From a virus: 59,813 bases of DNA. The stretch lies in the IMG/VR virus record IMGVR_UViG_3300025113_000005, positions 1 to 59,813 of that record. The stretch is one strand, 5' to 3'. This document shows positions 16,619 through 24,432 of the stretch, one piece after another (positions within the stretch are counted from its first letter, which is position 1; every line of letters begins with the position of its first letter). Below the pieces are notes generated by a model. That model saw nothing but the letters and a program-made list of their open reading frames with translations. It searched no databases and was not told the DNA's origin. The translations under genes were made by a program, and so were the position numbers.

Positions 16619-17051
16619 TACTGAGGATGGACTCAATGGTCTCCACAAACCGGACACGGACGCGCGGTGGGTTGGGTGAGGTCTCGTACTCCTCGACAAG
16701 CTGCTCCACGGTCAGAGGTGCTGGGTCGATGTGCAACCGCGGCAGGTTGTTCTTGGCCGCGTCTCTGTAGACCACGGTAACGCGGCGCCTGTGGGTCTCT
16801 GCGATCTGCTGCAGTCCTTTGGCAAGGCGCAGCAGAAAGCCGCGGGCTCGCAGCTTGAAGGGCAGCGGTGGATCCGGCGGGAAGGCGTCCTCAATCGTGA
16901 AGATGAGGTGCTCCTCCTTCAGGAAGGTGGTGTGGCTGAGCGTCGAGTCCGACTGGACCTTGACCTTCACGTCAAAGTAGATGCAGGCATCCGCCAGCGC
17001 CTGCTCTATCAAGGTAGGGCTGCTGAGGAAGGTGTCAGTTACGACAGCCAT
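16614..17051 (-). CDS. packaged-protein family I, divergent
   Basis: 145 aa. Lacks a CTS-like start (MAVVTDTFLSSPTL), but RARGFLLRLAKGLQQIAETH followed by RRRVTVVYRD matches the family helix-strand block. Start coupled (ATGA) to 17051-18004. Stop is TAG. Confidence 0.55.
   Translation of the reverse strand: MAVVTDTFLSSPTLIEQALADACIYFDVKVKVQSDSTLSHTTFLKEEHLIFTIEDAFPPDPPLPFKLRARGFLLRLAKGLQQIAETHRRRVTVVYRDAAKNNLPRLHIDPAPLTVEQLVEEYETSPNPPRVRVRFVETIESILSK
16615..16620 (-). promoter_or_regulatory. late promoter box TAAATA
   Basis: GTAAATAG on the minus strand, overlapping the TAG stop of 16614-17051 and 25 nt upstream of ATG 16590. Confidence 0.6.
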
Positions 17052-18004
17052 CAGTCGATCAGACCGGCCTGCTTCAGGTGCTTCTTGGAGGCGGTCTTCT
17101 TGGTGGCGTGGTAGAGGCCGTTGGAGCTCAGCTCGTTGGCGCGGCGGGGGTGCAGAAACCCCTTGCCGAGGTGGATCACCCCCTTCTGATCCCGATACAC
17201 TACCTCGTTGGTGAGCAGGTCGCGGGCAGTTCCACCGACGACCTTGGGGGTCCCGAGGCGCTCGCGCTCGGTCTGGTTCAGCTCGTCCCAGGTGCGGACC
17301 TTGCGGTGATCGGGGCTGTTGCCGTAGTGGTAGCCCACGCGGAACTCGTCCTTGTTGCCCGGCTTCATGTAGACGATCTTGGCCTCAGGCAGCGGCTTCA
17401 GCTCGAAGTGGTACCAGACACCGTCGATGAAGTGGAGGACCTCGCGGTCGTTGAGGGGGCGCTTGATGGCCAGCAGCTCCTTGCGCTTGTTGGCCTCCTG
17501 CTCCTTGACGACTGAGCGGCGCGGTGCCTTCTGGGTCTTCTTGAGCGTACCGTCCTTCGGGCAGATGTAGTAGTCCTTGCCGCAGCGACTGATGGGGACC
17601 GCGTCGCCGTGCATCGTCTCCCTGCCACCAGAGCTGTAGCCACGAAAGGCCATCACGGCGCCCTTCTCGCTCACGAAGGCGTGACGTTCCACGCTCTGCC
17701 AGAGGTGCTGCAGGATGTGGGCGTTGATGACGCCGCGCATGTCGAAGGTCTTGCACAGCTCGCTGTAGGACTTGTCCCACTTCTTGCCGACGATGGAGCG
17801 GAGCCAGCCGTAGAGCGGGTTCAGGTTCTCGTTGAAGTCCTTGGTGTCGTACCCGATCTTGTAGTGGTGCTTCATGCCCTCGCGGCCACCGACCTCGTCA
17901 TCCTTGAAGCCCGAGGGGCCCTTCATGTGACGGTAGTTGCAGTGCTTGTCCCACGAGCGGGGACGCTCACGTTCGACCAGCAGCTTGTTGAAGTCAGAGC
18001 GCAT
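17051..18004 (-). CDS. conserved hypothetical protein, 317 aa
   Basis: Basic, Gly/Lys-rich protein with a conserved-looking Trp/Tyr/His core (VWYHFELKPLPEAKIVYMK, GYHYGNSP). Possibly a phage conserved unknown. ATG 18004 follows a TATAAT box by 5 nt, a near-zero leader. No catalytic motif is clear. Confidence 0.65.
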   Translation of the reverse strand: MRSDFNKLLVERERPRSWDKHCNYRHMKGPSGFKDDEVGGREGMKHHYKIGYDTKDFNENLNPLYGWLRSIVGKKWDKSYSELCKTFDMRGVINAHILQHLWQSVERHAFVSEKGAVMAFRGYSSGGRETMHGDAVPISRCGKDYYICPKDGTLKKTQKAPRRSVVKEQEANKRKELLAIKRPLNDREVLHFIDGVWYHFELKPLPEAKIVYMKPGNKDEFRVGYHYGNSPDHRKVRTWDELNQTERERLGTPKVVGGTARDLLTNEVVYRDQKGVIHLGKGFLHPRRANELSSNGLYHATKKTASKKHLKQAGLID

Positions 18005-18009
18005 GTTGC

Positions 18010-18015
18010 ATTATA
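18010..18015 (-). promoter_or_regulatory. early-type -10 box TATAAT
   Basis: Minus strand GGTGTATAATGCAAC then ATG. GGTGTACAACC lies about 15 nt further upstream and recurs before other such boxes (32.2 kb, 46.6 kb). Confidence 0.65.
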
Positions 18016-18048
18016 CACCAGGGGGCGCGGTTGTACACCGTGAGCCTG

Positions 18049-18055
18049 TATTTAT
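18049..18055 (-). promoter_or_regulatory. late promoter box ATAAATA
   Basis: AAATAAATACAGG on the minus strand, 45 nt upstream of ATG 18004, so that gene may have both promoter types. Confidence 0.5.
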
Positions 18056-18098
18056 TTGTTACGCGAAAGCCATCCCGGAGACACCGTGAGGACCAAGC

Positions 18099-18296
18099 TC
18101 ACAGGGCCTCGCTCAGCTCGCATTGGTGGATGTATACGCTGTCGTCACCTGGCCCACCGCGATCGTAGGCCGCGTGCAGCTTCTGCTCGGCCTCCTGCTC
18201 GGACTCAGCCCACACAAGGCGAATGCCGTCCTTATAGGTCGTGTCGCCCATGTAGCGGGTCTTGGACAGCGTGAACACAGCAAGGTAGAGCTTCAT
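18099..18296 (-). CDS. hypothetical protein, 65 aa
   Basis: Start at 18296 (MKLYLAVFTLSKTRYMG) overlaps the stop of a 42-codon gene upstream as ATGA. Small alpha/beta protein with a helix rich in Glu and Ala (WAESEQEAEQKLHAAY). No family recognised. Confidence 0.65.
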   Translation of the reverse strand: MKLYLAVFTLSKTRYMGDTTYKDGIRLVWAESEQEAEQKLHAAYDRGGPGDDSVYIHQCELSEAL

Positions 18297-18421
18297 AGGA
18301 GAATGACCTTCCAGTGGAGACAGAAGCGGCTCAGCCGTCGGTCCAGCAGGCGGCCGGGCTTGGTGTTCTGCGCCCGCCGCCTGAGCAGGCGTACCCGGGT
18401 CTTCCAAACAGGGCACCTCAT
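18293..18421 (-). CDS. very small Arg-rich protein, 42 aa
   Basis: Found by reading the gap: MRCPVWKTRVRLLRRR...FCLHWKVILL. ATGA overlaps join it to both neighbours (start in the stop of 18418-18672, stop in the start of 18099-18296), which is strong support for a real gene. Highly basic, two Cys. Confidence 0.6.
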   Translation of the reverse strand: MRCPVWKTRVRLLRRRAQNTKPGRLLDRRLSRFCLHWKVILL

Positions 18422-18672
18422 TCGCCGCTCCTGTAGGCCTCGACGGCTTCCCGCACGCTCTTGAAGCCGGCTACCGAGATGAGGATCTCGATGGCCAGCC
18501 GCTCGAGGATGGTGACCGACTCCCCATCGATGGCGGCCTTCCAGGCGGTGCGCTCGAGCGAGCGGCAGGCCTCAGCGGCGACGGCGCGATTGAAGTAGGA
18601 GCCACCGATGTTGAGGACCGGATGGGGTGGCAGGCACTCGGCCAGCCACTCACCGAAGGTAGGTTTCGTCAC
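18418..18672 (-). CDS. hypothetical protein, 84 aa
   Basis: GTG at 18672 with AGGAGG ribosome site gives MTKPTFGEWLAECLPPHP. Helical, acidic C-terminus. No family recognised. Confidence 0.6.
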   Translation of the reverse strand: MTKPTFGEWLAECLPPHPVLNIGGSYFNRAVAAEACRSLERTAWKAAIDGESVTILERLAIEILISVAGFKSVREAVEAYRSGE

Positions 18673-18685
18673 GTGGGCCTCCTGC

Positions 18686-19063
18686 TCAGCGCACGAACAC
18701 TCGGGTGTCCGGGGCAAAGATGTCCGTATGAGCGAAGCCGTCCTCATCGACGATGGACTGGCCGCCGATCGCGAACCGATGATCTCCCTGGCTCAGCTTT
18801 CGACTGAGCTCGGCAACATGGGTCTCGTGAGCTACCCGTGCCGTGCGAGCGTCCAGAACTCCTTCCACTGCCGCGACCTGGTTGCGCAGCGCGTTGATCT
18901 GCTGCCGCATGCCATCCTCGCGAAGGTGGCTGGCGGCAAGATGGGACTCCTGCTTTCGAACGAGGTCAGCAGCACCGCTGATGATGCGCTGCTGGCGCCA
19001 GGCAAAGAACGCGGCGCCGGCGGTCGTGGCAGACAGGGTAACGATGGCGATGGTGACGATCAC
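18686..19063 (-). CDS. membrane-anchored coiled-coil protein, 125 aa
   Basis: GTG 19063 with AAAGGA upstream. N-terminal membrane segment (MIVTIAIVTLSATTAGAAFF), then a helical stretch with repeated Arg/Gln/Leu (LREDGMRQQINALRNQVAAVEG), then a short globular tail. Could be a periplasmic or cytoplasmic scaffold in the inner membrane; function unknown. Confidence 0.6.
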   Translation of the reverse strand: MIVTIAIVTLSATTAGAAFFAWRQQRIISGAADLVRKQESHLAASHLREDGMRQQINALRNQVAAVEGVLDARTARVAHETHVAELSRKLSQGDHRFAIGGQSIVDEDGFAHTDIFAPDTRVFVR

Positions 19064-19076
19064 GGTGAGTTTCCTT

Positions 19077-19406
19077 TCAGGCGGTGTTGAGAGTAGCGCC
19101 GACGGTCTTGGTGACCTCGCGTTCACGTTGGTGGGCTTCAGCCTTGCCGCGGACCTTCTCGAGGACCTCGACCTTGAAGGCCTCCGCACCGAAGGTGCGG
19201 ATTGCCTGGCAGAGAGTCCATTCCTTGGCCTGCGTCAGGGCTCGCGTCACGTGCCGCTTCCATCGACCCTCGACCGCGCGCTTCGGCGAAACGCCGCCGC
19301 AGACGGTGAGACCGACGTAGCGCGCACCGGTCGGAAGACACGTCACCTGGTAGATGACGTGCATGCGGTCCGACCGCTTCTTTCGCTTGTTGACTTGCTG
19401 CTCCAT
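19077..19406 (-). CDS. GIY-YIG family endonuclease, small
   Basis: 109 aa from ATG 19406. HVIYQVTCLPTGARYVGLT is the GIY-YIG core with the following conserved Arg/Glu-containing helices (RWKRHVTRAL, EAFKVEVLEKV). Such nucleases act in homing in T4-like phages. TATAAT lies 6 nt before the ATG, giving a near-leaderless early transcript. No DNA-binding tail, so it may be a minimal nuclease. Confidence 0.75.
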   Translation of the reverse strand: MEQQVNKRKKRSDRMHVIYQVTCLPTGARYVGLTVCGGVSPKRAVEGRWKRHVTRALTQAKEWTLCQAIRTFGAEAFKVEVLEKVRGKAEAHQREREVTKTVGATLNTA

Positions 19407-19412
19407 AGGTGC

Positions 19413-19418
19413 ATTATA
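19413..19418 (-). promoter_or_regulatory. early-type -10 box TATAAT
   Basis: GTTGGTGTATAATGCACC on the minus strand directly before ATG 19406. Confidence 0.65.
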
Positions 19419-19456
19419 CACCAACTGGAGCAAAGATGTAGGTTAGATTGTAACGC

Positions 19457-20170
19457 TCAGTCGGCTGTTACAGGATCCGGGACGCTTGCGAACTTCTTGC
19501 CTGAGGCCTGGTAGGCCTTGAAGAGGTCGCGCGACATGTTCAGCAGGAAGTAGTGGATGCCGAGCGCTGCCTGGCGGCGCTGGGTCTCAGGGGTCTGATC
19601 GATGGCCTTCTTGATGTTGTTGGTCACAGTGGCGATGTCAAACGTGATCTCGTTGTCGTAGACCGCGATGAGCTTCTGCAGAAGCGCGGTGTGCTGAGTT
19701 AGAAACTGCGCCACCAACGTGCTGTTGGGAATCCCAACAGGTCCGCCCTGGTTGGCAAAGTGCGCCTTGAAGTTGGCACCTTCGTCCTTCGTGATGACCC
19801 CATCACGAACAAGCTGGTCAGTAACCAGGGTGTTCACCTCGCTCAAGCTGCTGCTCAGCGCGAGGAAGGTCGAGGCCACGAACGCCGCCTCGTTCTTGTC
19901 CTGTACCGTGACGGTGTCTAGGTCCACCGTGTTGTCAGGGTTGTTGAAGAGGTGGCGTACCAGCCCAGTGAAGGTCGTCTTCAACCGCTGCTGCTGAGCA
20001 GGGGTCAGCTTGCGCCACAGGGTCTTCTGCTCCTTCTTGATGCTGCTGAAGTTCGATGACCAACCCGATCGAATGGCGCTGATCAGCTTGCGCAGGCCGG
20101 AGATGATGTCCTCGTCGTCAGCCTCAGCTAGAAACTCTTGAAGGCGTGGAAACTCACGCGGTTGTGACAC
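19457..20170 (-). CDS. CTS-type helical protein, 237 aa
   Basis: GTG 20170 start. The N-terminus MSQPREFPRLQEFLAEADDED resembles the T4 internal-protein leader (LQEFLAE followed by A), with cleavage possible after LAE. The body is almost entirely helical (ISGLRKLISAIRSGW onward). Overlaps 20154-20978, so it is co-expressed from the late promoter at 21006. Possibly scaffold core or ejected protein. Confidence 0.6.
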   Translation of the reverse strand: MSQPREFPRLQEFLAEADDEDIISGLRKLISAIRSGWSSNFSSIKKEQKTLWRKLTPAQQQRLKTTFTGLVRHLFNNPDNTVDLDTVTVQDKNEAAFVASTFLALSSSLSEVNTLVTDQLVRDGVITKDEGANFKAHFANQGGPVGIPNSTLVAQFLTQHTALLQKLIAVYDNEITFDIATVTNNIKKAIDQTPETQRRQAALGIHYFLLNMSRDLFKAYQASGKKFASVPDPVTAD

Positions 20171-20978
20171 TGGTGGTCTCCTCAGCTGGGGAGGCCTCAG
20201 CTGGTTCTTCAGCGGCAGGCGGGGCGTTGAGCTTGTCGAACTCCGCTTCCAACGTGTTAAACGCCGCTGAGAGGGCGTCGGTTGCCTCCACTACATCATG
20301 GCCGGCTTCCTCGCAGTTCGTATCGAAGTTGTGGTCGGTGATCTTCATCCAGCCCATCCAGCGCGGTGACTTCACCACCGACTTGATGTCATTGACCTTC
20401 TGGTGCAGGCCGTAGAACTCCTCGGTGAAGTCGGCGCTGTCACCGTAGACCTTGCCTTCTCCAAGCATGGAAGACAGGCGAGGCAGCTTGTGTTCTTCTT
20501 CCTCTGTCTGCTTTCCTGCAAGACCGAGCTGGTAGCCCCTGATGAAGTACCTGTCGTACTTCTTCATCTCGTCATCAGTCAGCGGCGCATGCTTCTTGTT
20601 ATGCACATCTAGGCCAAACCGCCATCCATTGAGCTTGCTGCTCTCGGGGTCGGTGCCTTCAGCGACCTGCGTGACCATGGCCTCGGCCTCGATCATCAGC
20701 TTCTCGACGGCCTTCTTGTACTCCTTGGTGAGCTTGTCCAGCTTCTTGAAGACGGTCAGCCCGTCCTTGTCCTTGACGGTGTCCAGCTTGGTGGCGCCGG
20801 TGTCGTCAGCTAGATCGACCAGCTGCTCGACCTTCTCGCTCAGGTCATTTAGGCAGTCATCGATGACCGACGAGATGCCTTGAAAGTCGGCGGTGGCTGA
20901 GCGCTTGGCGCTGGCTTCAACGAGGGGCTCGTCCAGCTCCAGAAGACCAGTCAGGTCGGATAGGTGGGTAAACTGCAT
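20154..20978 (-). CDS. CTS-type protein, 274 aa
   Basis: MQFTHLSDLTGLLELDEPLVEASAK contains two possible head-protease sites (LLE, LVE). The body has helices rich in Lys/Asp and a long acidic-Ala C-terminus. A late box 28 nt upstream and a good GGAG site support the start. Candidate packaged protein. Confidence 0.6.
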   Translation of the reverse strand: MQFTHLSDLTGLLELDEPLVEASAKRSATADFQGISSVIDDCLNDLSEKVEQLVDLADDTGATKLDTVKDKDGLTVFKKLDKLTKEYKKAVEKLMIEAEAMVTQVAEGTDPESSKLNGWRFGLDVHNKKHAPLTDDEMKKYDRYFIRGYQLGLAGKQTEEEEHKLPRLSSMLGEGKVYGDSADFTEEFYGLHQKVNDIKSVVKSPRWMGWMKITDHNFDTNCEEAGHDVVEATDALSAAFNTLEAEFDKLNAPPAAEEPAEASPAEETTSVTTA

Positions 20979-21005
20979 GGGGTGGCTCCGTGTGGCATTG
21001 CTGGC

Positions 21006-21012
21006 TATTTAT
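21006..21012 (-). promoter_or_regulatory. late promoter box ATAAATA
   Basis: Minus-strand late box for the pair 20154-20978 and 19457-20170. Confidence 0.7.
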
Positions 21013-21029
21013 GGGAGCGGGCAACAGAA

Positions 21030-21050
21030 AGGGCCCTCGTTGAGGGCCCT
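21030..21050 (-). terminator. intrinsic terminator
   Basis: Perfect hairpin AGGGCCCTC/GAGGGCCCT with a 3-nt loop followed on the minus strand by TTTC; ends transcripts of the 21079 operon just before the next late promoter. Confidence 0.75.
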
Positions 21051-21078
21051 TGGTGCGCGCGCTATCTATGCGCTAATG

Positions 21079-21771
21079 CTATAAACCGCGCGGCGCGTGC
21101 AGTGTAAGCTCCTCGTAGTAGCCGAGAAACTCCTCATAGACCACGATCGGCTCCTTGGGCTGGGTGAAGATCTGCAGCTCAGACATGCCCAGTGGGAGCA
21201 GCCGGGTCCAGTTTGCCCCTCGGCTTCGGATGAGGTGGTAGGCCTCGATGGTCAGCGCCACCTGGTCAGCCCAGCGCAGGAAGAGCTCATGCACCGGGGA
21301 CAGCGTTTGCATCCCGAAGGCCTCTCGGATGGCGGTCATCATGACGGCCTCCAGGTGCAGGTAGACCTGCTTGAAGCCGTCGGCCTGCTTGAGCGGGGTC
21401 GGGACATCGACGATGTAGGCCTCAGACGCGTCGTGCATGAGGCACTCCAGCAGCAGCGTCGGCGACGCCAGCTTCTTCAGCAGCTCATAGGCGGCGTCGC
21501 GCAGTTGATCAGCTGACTTTTCGTCGATGAAGGTAAAGAGCGACTGGCGTAGGCCGTGTGGGGCGTCCTTGGCAAAGACCCGCTGCACCAGCTCGGCGAC
21601 GTAGATCGAGTGCTGACCGATCGTGTAGGGGATCGCTGAGACGGTGTGGCCAACGTAGCGCGGCATTCGACTGATTGCCCAGGCGATGTCGCTGATGACG
21701 ATGGTGCTGGGATCGGGGTTGACGAGGTCAACGAAGCGCCCGCTAACGGTCTCGATGGAGGTGGGAGTCAA
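21079..21771 (-). CDS. HD-domain phosphohydrolase
   Basis: 230 aa from TTG 21771. HD-superfamily metal ligands are visible: IGQHSIYVAEL (H), CLMHDASEAYIVDVPTPLK (HD, then D). Similar enzymes remove phosphates from nucleotides (YfbR-like 5'-nucleotidase). In a phage this fits nucleotide pool control, which is inference. Start coupled to 21768-22316 (TTGA overlap). Stop TAG. Confidence 0.75.
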   Translation of the reverse strand: MTPTSIETVSGRFVDLVNPDPSTIVISDIAWAISRMPRYVGHTVSAIPYTIGQHSIYVAELVQRVFAKDAPHGLRQSLFTFIDEKSADQLRDAAYELLKKLASPTLLLECLMHDASEAYIVDVPTPLKQADGFKQVYLHLEAVMMTAIREAFGMQTLSPVHELFLRWADQVALTIEAYHLIRSRGANWTRLLPLGMSELQIFTQPKEPIVVYEEFLGYYEELTLHAPRGL

Positions 21772-22316
21772 GAGCGGTCCTTTCGAAGGGCGAGCAGGCG
21801 AACGTCAGTTCGCCTTGGGTGGTGACGCTTGGGCTCCTGGTAGATCTCGAGATCGCACAGCAGCTCATCAGCGTCGGTGTCTATCTCAACGAGCGAGGTT
21901 CGATCCAGGTGCTTGAAGTCCTGCGCCCAGATGGTGAAGGTGCCTGCGCGGATGAACTTGCGCCAGAGCGCCTGCGAGTACTGCGTGTGCAGGTTACCCG
22001 ATGCCAGCAGCAGGCCGTCGGTGTTGACCGCTGATCGATAGAGCAGCGATGCCAGCCCTCGCCCGCGCTGCTCAGGAAATGTCCAGACAGAGGTGACCTC
22101 CCATGCCTTCCAGCCGGGGCGCTGCCACAGCCATATCCAGGAAGTTGGCCAACCGGCTCGATCAACTGTGTAGTAGAGCTTCAGGTGGGCACCGCTGTCG
22201 ATGCGCCAGACCCCGTCGCGCACGCGCTGACTCTCGATTCGAGCCATGCGGTTGCAGAGATATTCCAGGCCCTGTGACCAGTGAACTCGATTAACGGCGT
22301 TGCGCAGCACGAGCAT
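21768..22316 (-). CDS. GNAT-like acetyltransferase
   Basis: 182 aa. FPEQRGRGLASLLY is the acetyl-CoA pyrophosphate loop of the GNAT fold, preceded by EVTSVWTF as beta-4. Substrate unknown. Part of the small operon 22925 to 21079. Confidence 0.65.
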   Translation of the reverse strand: MLVLRNAVNRVHWSQGLEYLCNRMARIESQRVRDGVWRIDSGAHLKLYYTVDRAGWPTSWIWLWQRPGWKAWEVTSVWTFPEQRGRGLASLLYRSAVNTDGLLLASGNLHTQYSQALWRKFIRAGTFTIWAQDFKHLDRTSLVEIDTDADELLCDLEIYQEPKRHHPRRTDVRLLALRKDRS

Positions 22317-22319
22317 AGG

Positions 22320-22529
22320 TCACCACTTGTTTAAGGGACAGGTTGATTGGAGCAGCTTGACCTTTACATCCATGAAGCAGCTGCAGCGAGCGCACTGACG
22401 CGTCAGCTTTCGAAACTCGGGGCAGCTCTCACAGACCTGTAGCCGAGCAGCGGCAAACTCGTCAAGCGCCAGCCTAGGCAGCCGGCCCTGTAGCATACCT
22501 TGGGCGATCTCACGCAGGGACAGGCTCAA
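22320..22529 (-). CDS. Cys-rich small protein (DUF6171-like)
   Basis: 69 aa, TTG start coupled to the upstream stop. CESCPEF...CARCSCFMDVKVKL...CPLNKW has six Cys in a zinc-binding pattern found in small phage and bacterial proteins of unknown function. The N-terminal helix carries Arg/Leu. Confidence 0.65.
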   Translation of the reverse strand: MSLSLREIAQGMLQGRLPRLALDEFAAARLQVCESCPEFRKLTRQCARCSCFMDVKVKLLQSTCPLNKW

Positions 22530-22925
22530 TCAGTTTCTCCGTCGGGTCGCACCAGTCATGATGTCCTTCATCAGCTCATCGGTAATCAGCACATCTCCAC
22601 CCTTGTTGTAGGCAGGGGCGGTCGTGAATTTTCGCTCGCGGGCCTTAAGCTCCCGTGCTAGCAGCTCAGGGTTGTCGCGGTACAGCAGCTCAGGGCGCGA
22701 AACCGGCTTGGTGGCACCTCCAACCGTGTACCGGGCAGCACGGGCGCCGACCTCCTGGGGAGTCGTGACTGGCACCTTTCGGACGAAGGTCAGCGTTCTC
22801 GGCTTGATACCGCTTGGCATCGTACACACCCCTTTCAACCAGGCCTCGTACTCTACCTGCTTCTGCTGCCAGCCCGGCTTTCGCTTCGGCTTGGCACACC
22901 TCTCGTGAATGCGAATGATACCCAT
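22530..22925 (-). CDS. conserved phage hypothetical protein, 131 aa
   Basis: Basic protein (MGIIRIHERCAKPKRKPGW) with LYRDNPELLARELKARERK; this composition and order is common to small proteins of unknown role in large phages and prophages. TATAAT lies 6 nt upstream of the ATG, so the transcript is near leaderless and probably early. Confidence 0.65.
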   Translation of the reverse strand: MGIIRIHERCAKPKRKPGWQQKQVEYEAWLKGVCTMPSGIKPRTLTFVRKVPVTTPQEVGARAARYTVGGATKPVSRPELLYRDNPELLARELKARERKFTTAPAYNKGGDVLITDELMKDIMTGATRRRN

Positions 22926-22931
22926 TCAACC

Positions 22932-22937
22932 ATTATA
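22932..22937 (-). promoter_or_regulatory. early-type -10 box TATAAT
   Basis: GGTGGTATAATGGTTGA then ATG on the minus strand. Confidence 0.65.
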
Positions 22938-22982
22938 CCACCCCCATCTGGTAGGTGTGACTAGAGGTTGGTTAGATGGGCG

Positions 22983-23579
22983 TCAGCTAAAGCACAGGTA
23001 CACCAAGATTGACACAACTGCCACCACGACGGTGATCAGCGCCACAAGCGCGCCACCGCTGGGCAGCTCAATCTCTTCAACCTCGTCTTCATCAGGCTGG
23101 TCCCAGAAGACCAGGAACGCCTCACGGCGACGGGTCAGCCCTGCCTCGACGTTCGACCCGGGCGAGCACCACTTGGGATACTCGGCGCGGGCGCCGTCGT
23201 AGTCGCCCTCATTGAGCTTCCGCAGCAGGGTGCTGGGGCTCCCGTCCTTCAGGCGGATGATGCCGTCCTTGCTTGACGAGCCAGGACCGACGTTGTAGAC
23301 GATGTCGACCATCGCGTCGTAGATGCCCTGGGTGATAGGCACCTTCACCTCTTGGCGAATGACGTCCTCGAACCAGAGAACGTCTTCATCGAACCAGTCG
23401 GCGGCCTGGTCCTGCGTACAGGAGTCACCGGCGCACACCCCGCTGGTGTGGCCGTAGCCAATCGTGTAGGGCTCGCCGCCGCTCTTCGGGTCGGGGTAGG
23501 CCTCTAGCTCGCAGCCCTCAAATTCCTGCGTGGTGCCCCTCGCCTCGAGGGACATGCTGAAGGAAGCAGCTGGCTTCAT
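22983..23579 (-). CDS. GH24 lysozyme (endolysin) with C-terminal membrane segment
   Basis: 198 aa from ATG 23579 (ATGA overlap with the gene before). FEGCELEAYPDPKSGGEP followed by YTIGYGHTSG carries the catalytic Glu and Thr of the T4-lysozyme family, with an insertion relative to T4 lysozyme; VDIVYNVGPG and LTRRREAF are conserved downstream. It cuts the MurNAc-GlcNAc bond of peptidoglycan. After an acidic linker the last 22 residues are hydrophobic (ALVALITVVVAVVSILVYL), a tail anchor that endolysins normally lack. Sits with GH16 and L,D-transpeptidase genes. Confidence 0.85.
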   Translation of the reverse strand: MKPAASFSMSLEARGTTQEFEGCELEAYPDPKSGGEPYTIGYGHTSGVCAGDSCTQDQAADWFDEDVLWFEDVIRQEVKVPITQGIYDAMVDIVYNVGPGSSSKDGIIRLKDGSPSTLLRKLNEGDYDGARAEYPKWCSPGSNVEAGLTRRREAFLVFWDQPDEDEVEEIELPSGGALVALITVVVAVVSILVYLCFS

Positions 23580-24391
23580 GGCAGCGGCGTGTAGGCGAAC
23601 CGCTTGACCCATAGGTAGCGCGGGGTCCCGACGGTGGCCGTGCCACCCCAGTTCGTGTTGTTCGTGCCCCAGTGGTTGATGAAGGCGGGGCAGGCGGTGG
23701 TTGGAACGACGGTCGTGTGGTGGGCGACCTCCTCGTCATCCACGAAGAAGGTGATGTCAGTAGGCGTCCAGACGTACTTGTAGTTGTAGAAGCGGGTGTG
23801 CGGCGCCTCGTTCGGGGTGAACTCGTTGTGCTCGTTCGGGTTCGTGTCCCCCTTCCAGCTGGTGAGCTGAATAAGGCGGTTGCGGGAACCACCTTCCACC
23901 TCGATATCAACCTCAGTGAGGGAGCGGGTCGCGTAGTTGAAGAGCCCCGTGATGGAGCCGCTCACTGGCTGGCCGACGGCGTTAGGGGTGGCGGCGGTGG
24001 AGGACGCGCGGGCCGTGAACTCGTAGGTACCGAAACCGAAGCTCTGCTTGGTGGCGATTTCACCACCAATCGAAAGGAAGTCACCACGGTCAACACCTGA
24101 GGTGACCTTCTCCTGCGTCAGCTTCAGGCAGAGCATGCCGTCTTTGATGAAGGCATGGTCGGCTGACCAGGTGCCCTTGTGGGTCTCGTTGCCGCCTGGG
24201 GCAGTCCAGGTTGAAACCGTCCACTTGGTGGTGTCCAGCGTCGAGAAGTCATCGACAAAGGTTGGTTCAGGCTCAGGCTCAGGCTCAGTCACAGGCGGTG
24301 GAGAGGTGATAAGCCCAAGGCGCACGTAGAGCCCAGCGATAAGCGCTACCAGGATAAGCCAAAGGAGGATAAGCAGGGCAGTGGGTGTCAT
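23576..24391 (-). CDS. GH16 beta-glucanase-like, membrane-anchored
   Basis: 271 aa. N-terminal membrane anchor (LLILLWLILVALIAGLYV), a Pro-Glu linker (EPEPEPEP), then a concanavalin-fold GH16 domain whose catalytic motif EVDIEVEG matches E-x-D-x-x-E. GH16 enzymes hydrolyse beta-1,3/1,4-glucans or related galactans. Exposed on the periplasmic side it could trim an exopolysaccharide. Late box and GGAG site upstream. Confidence 0.85.
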   Translation of the reverse strand: MTPTALLILLWLILVALIAGLYVRLGLITSPPPVTEPEPEPEPTFVDDFSTLDTTKWTVSTWTAPGGNETHKGTWSADHAFIKDGMLCLKLTQEKVTSGVDRGDFLSIGGEIATKQSFGFGTYEFTARASSTAATPNAVGQPVSGSITGLFNYATRSLTEVDIEVEGGSRNRLIQLTSWKGDTNPNEHNEFTPNEAPHTRFYNYKYVWTPTDITFFVDDEEVAHHTTVVPTTACPAFINHWGTNNTNWGGTATVGTPRYLWVKRFAYTPLP

Positions 24392-24419
24392 GGAGTCTCC
24401 TGACAGTTGCTAACAGTCG

Positions 24420-24425
24420 CTATTT
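24420..24425 (-). promoter_or_regulatory. late promoter box TAAATA
   Basis: CCTAAATAGCG on the minus strand, 28 nt before ATG 24391. Confidence 0.6.
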
Positions 24426-24432
24426 AGGATCT

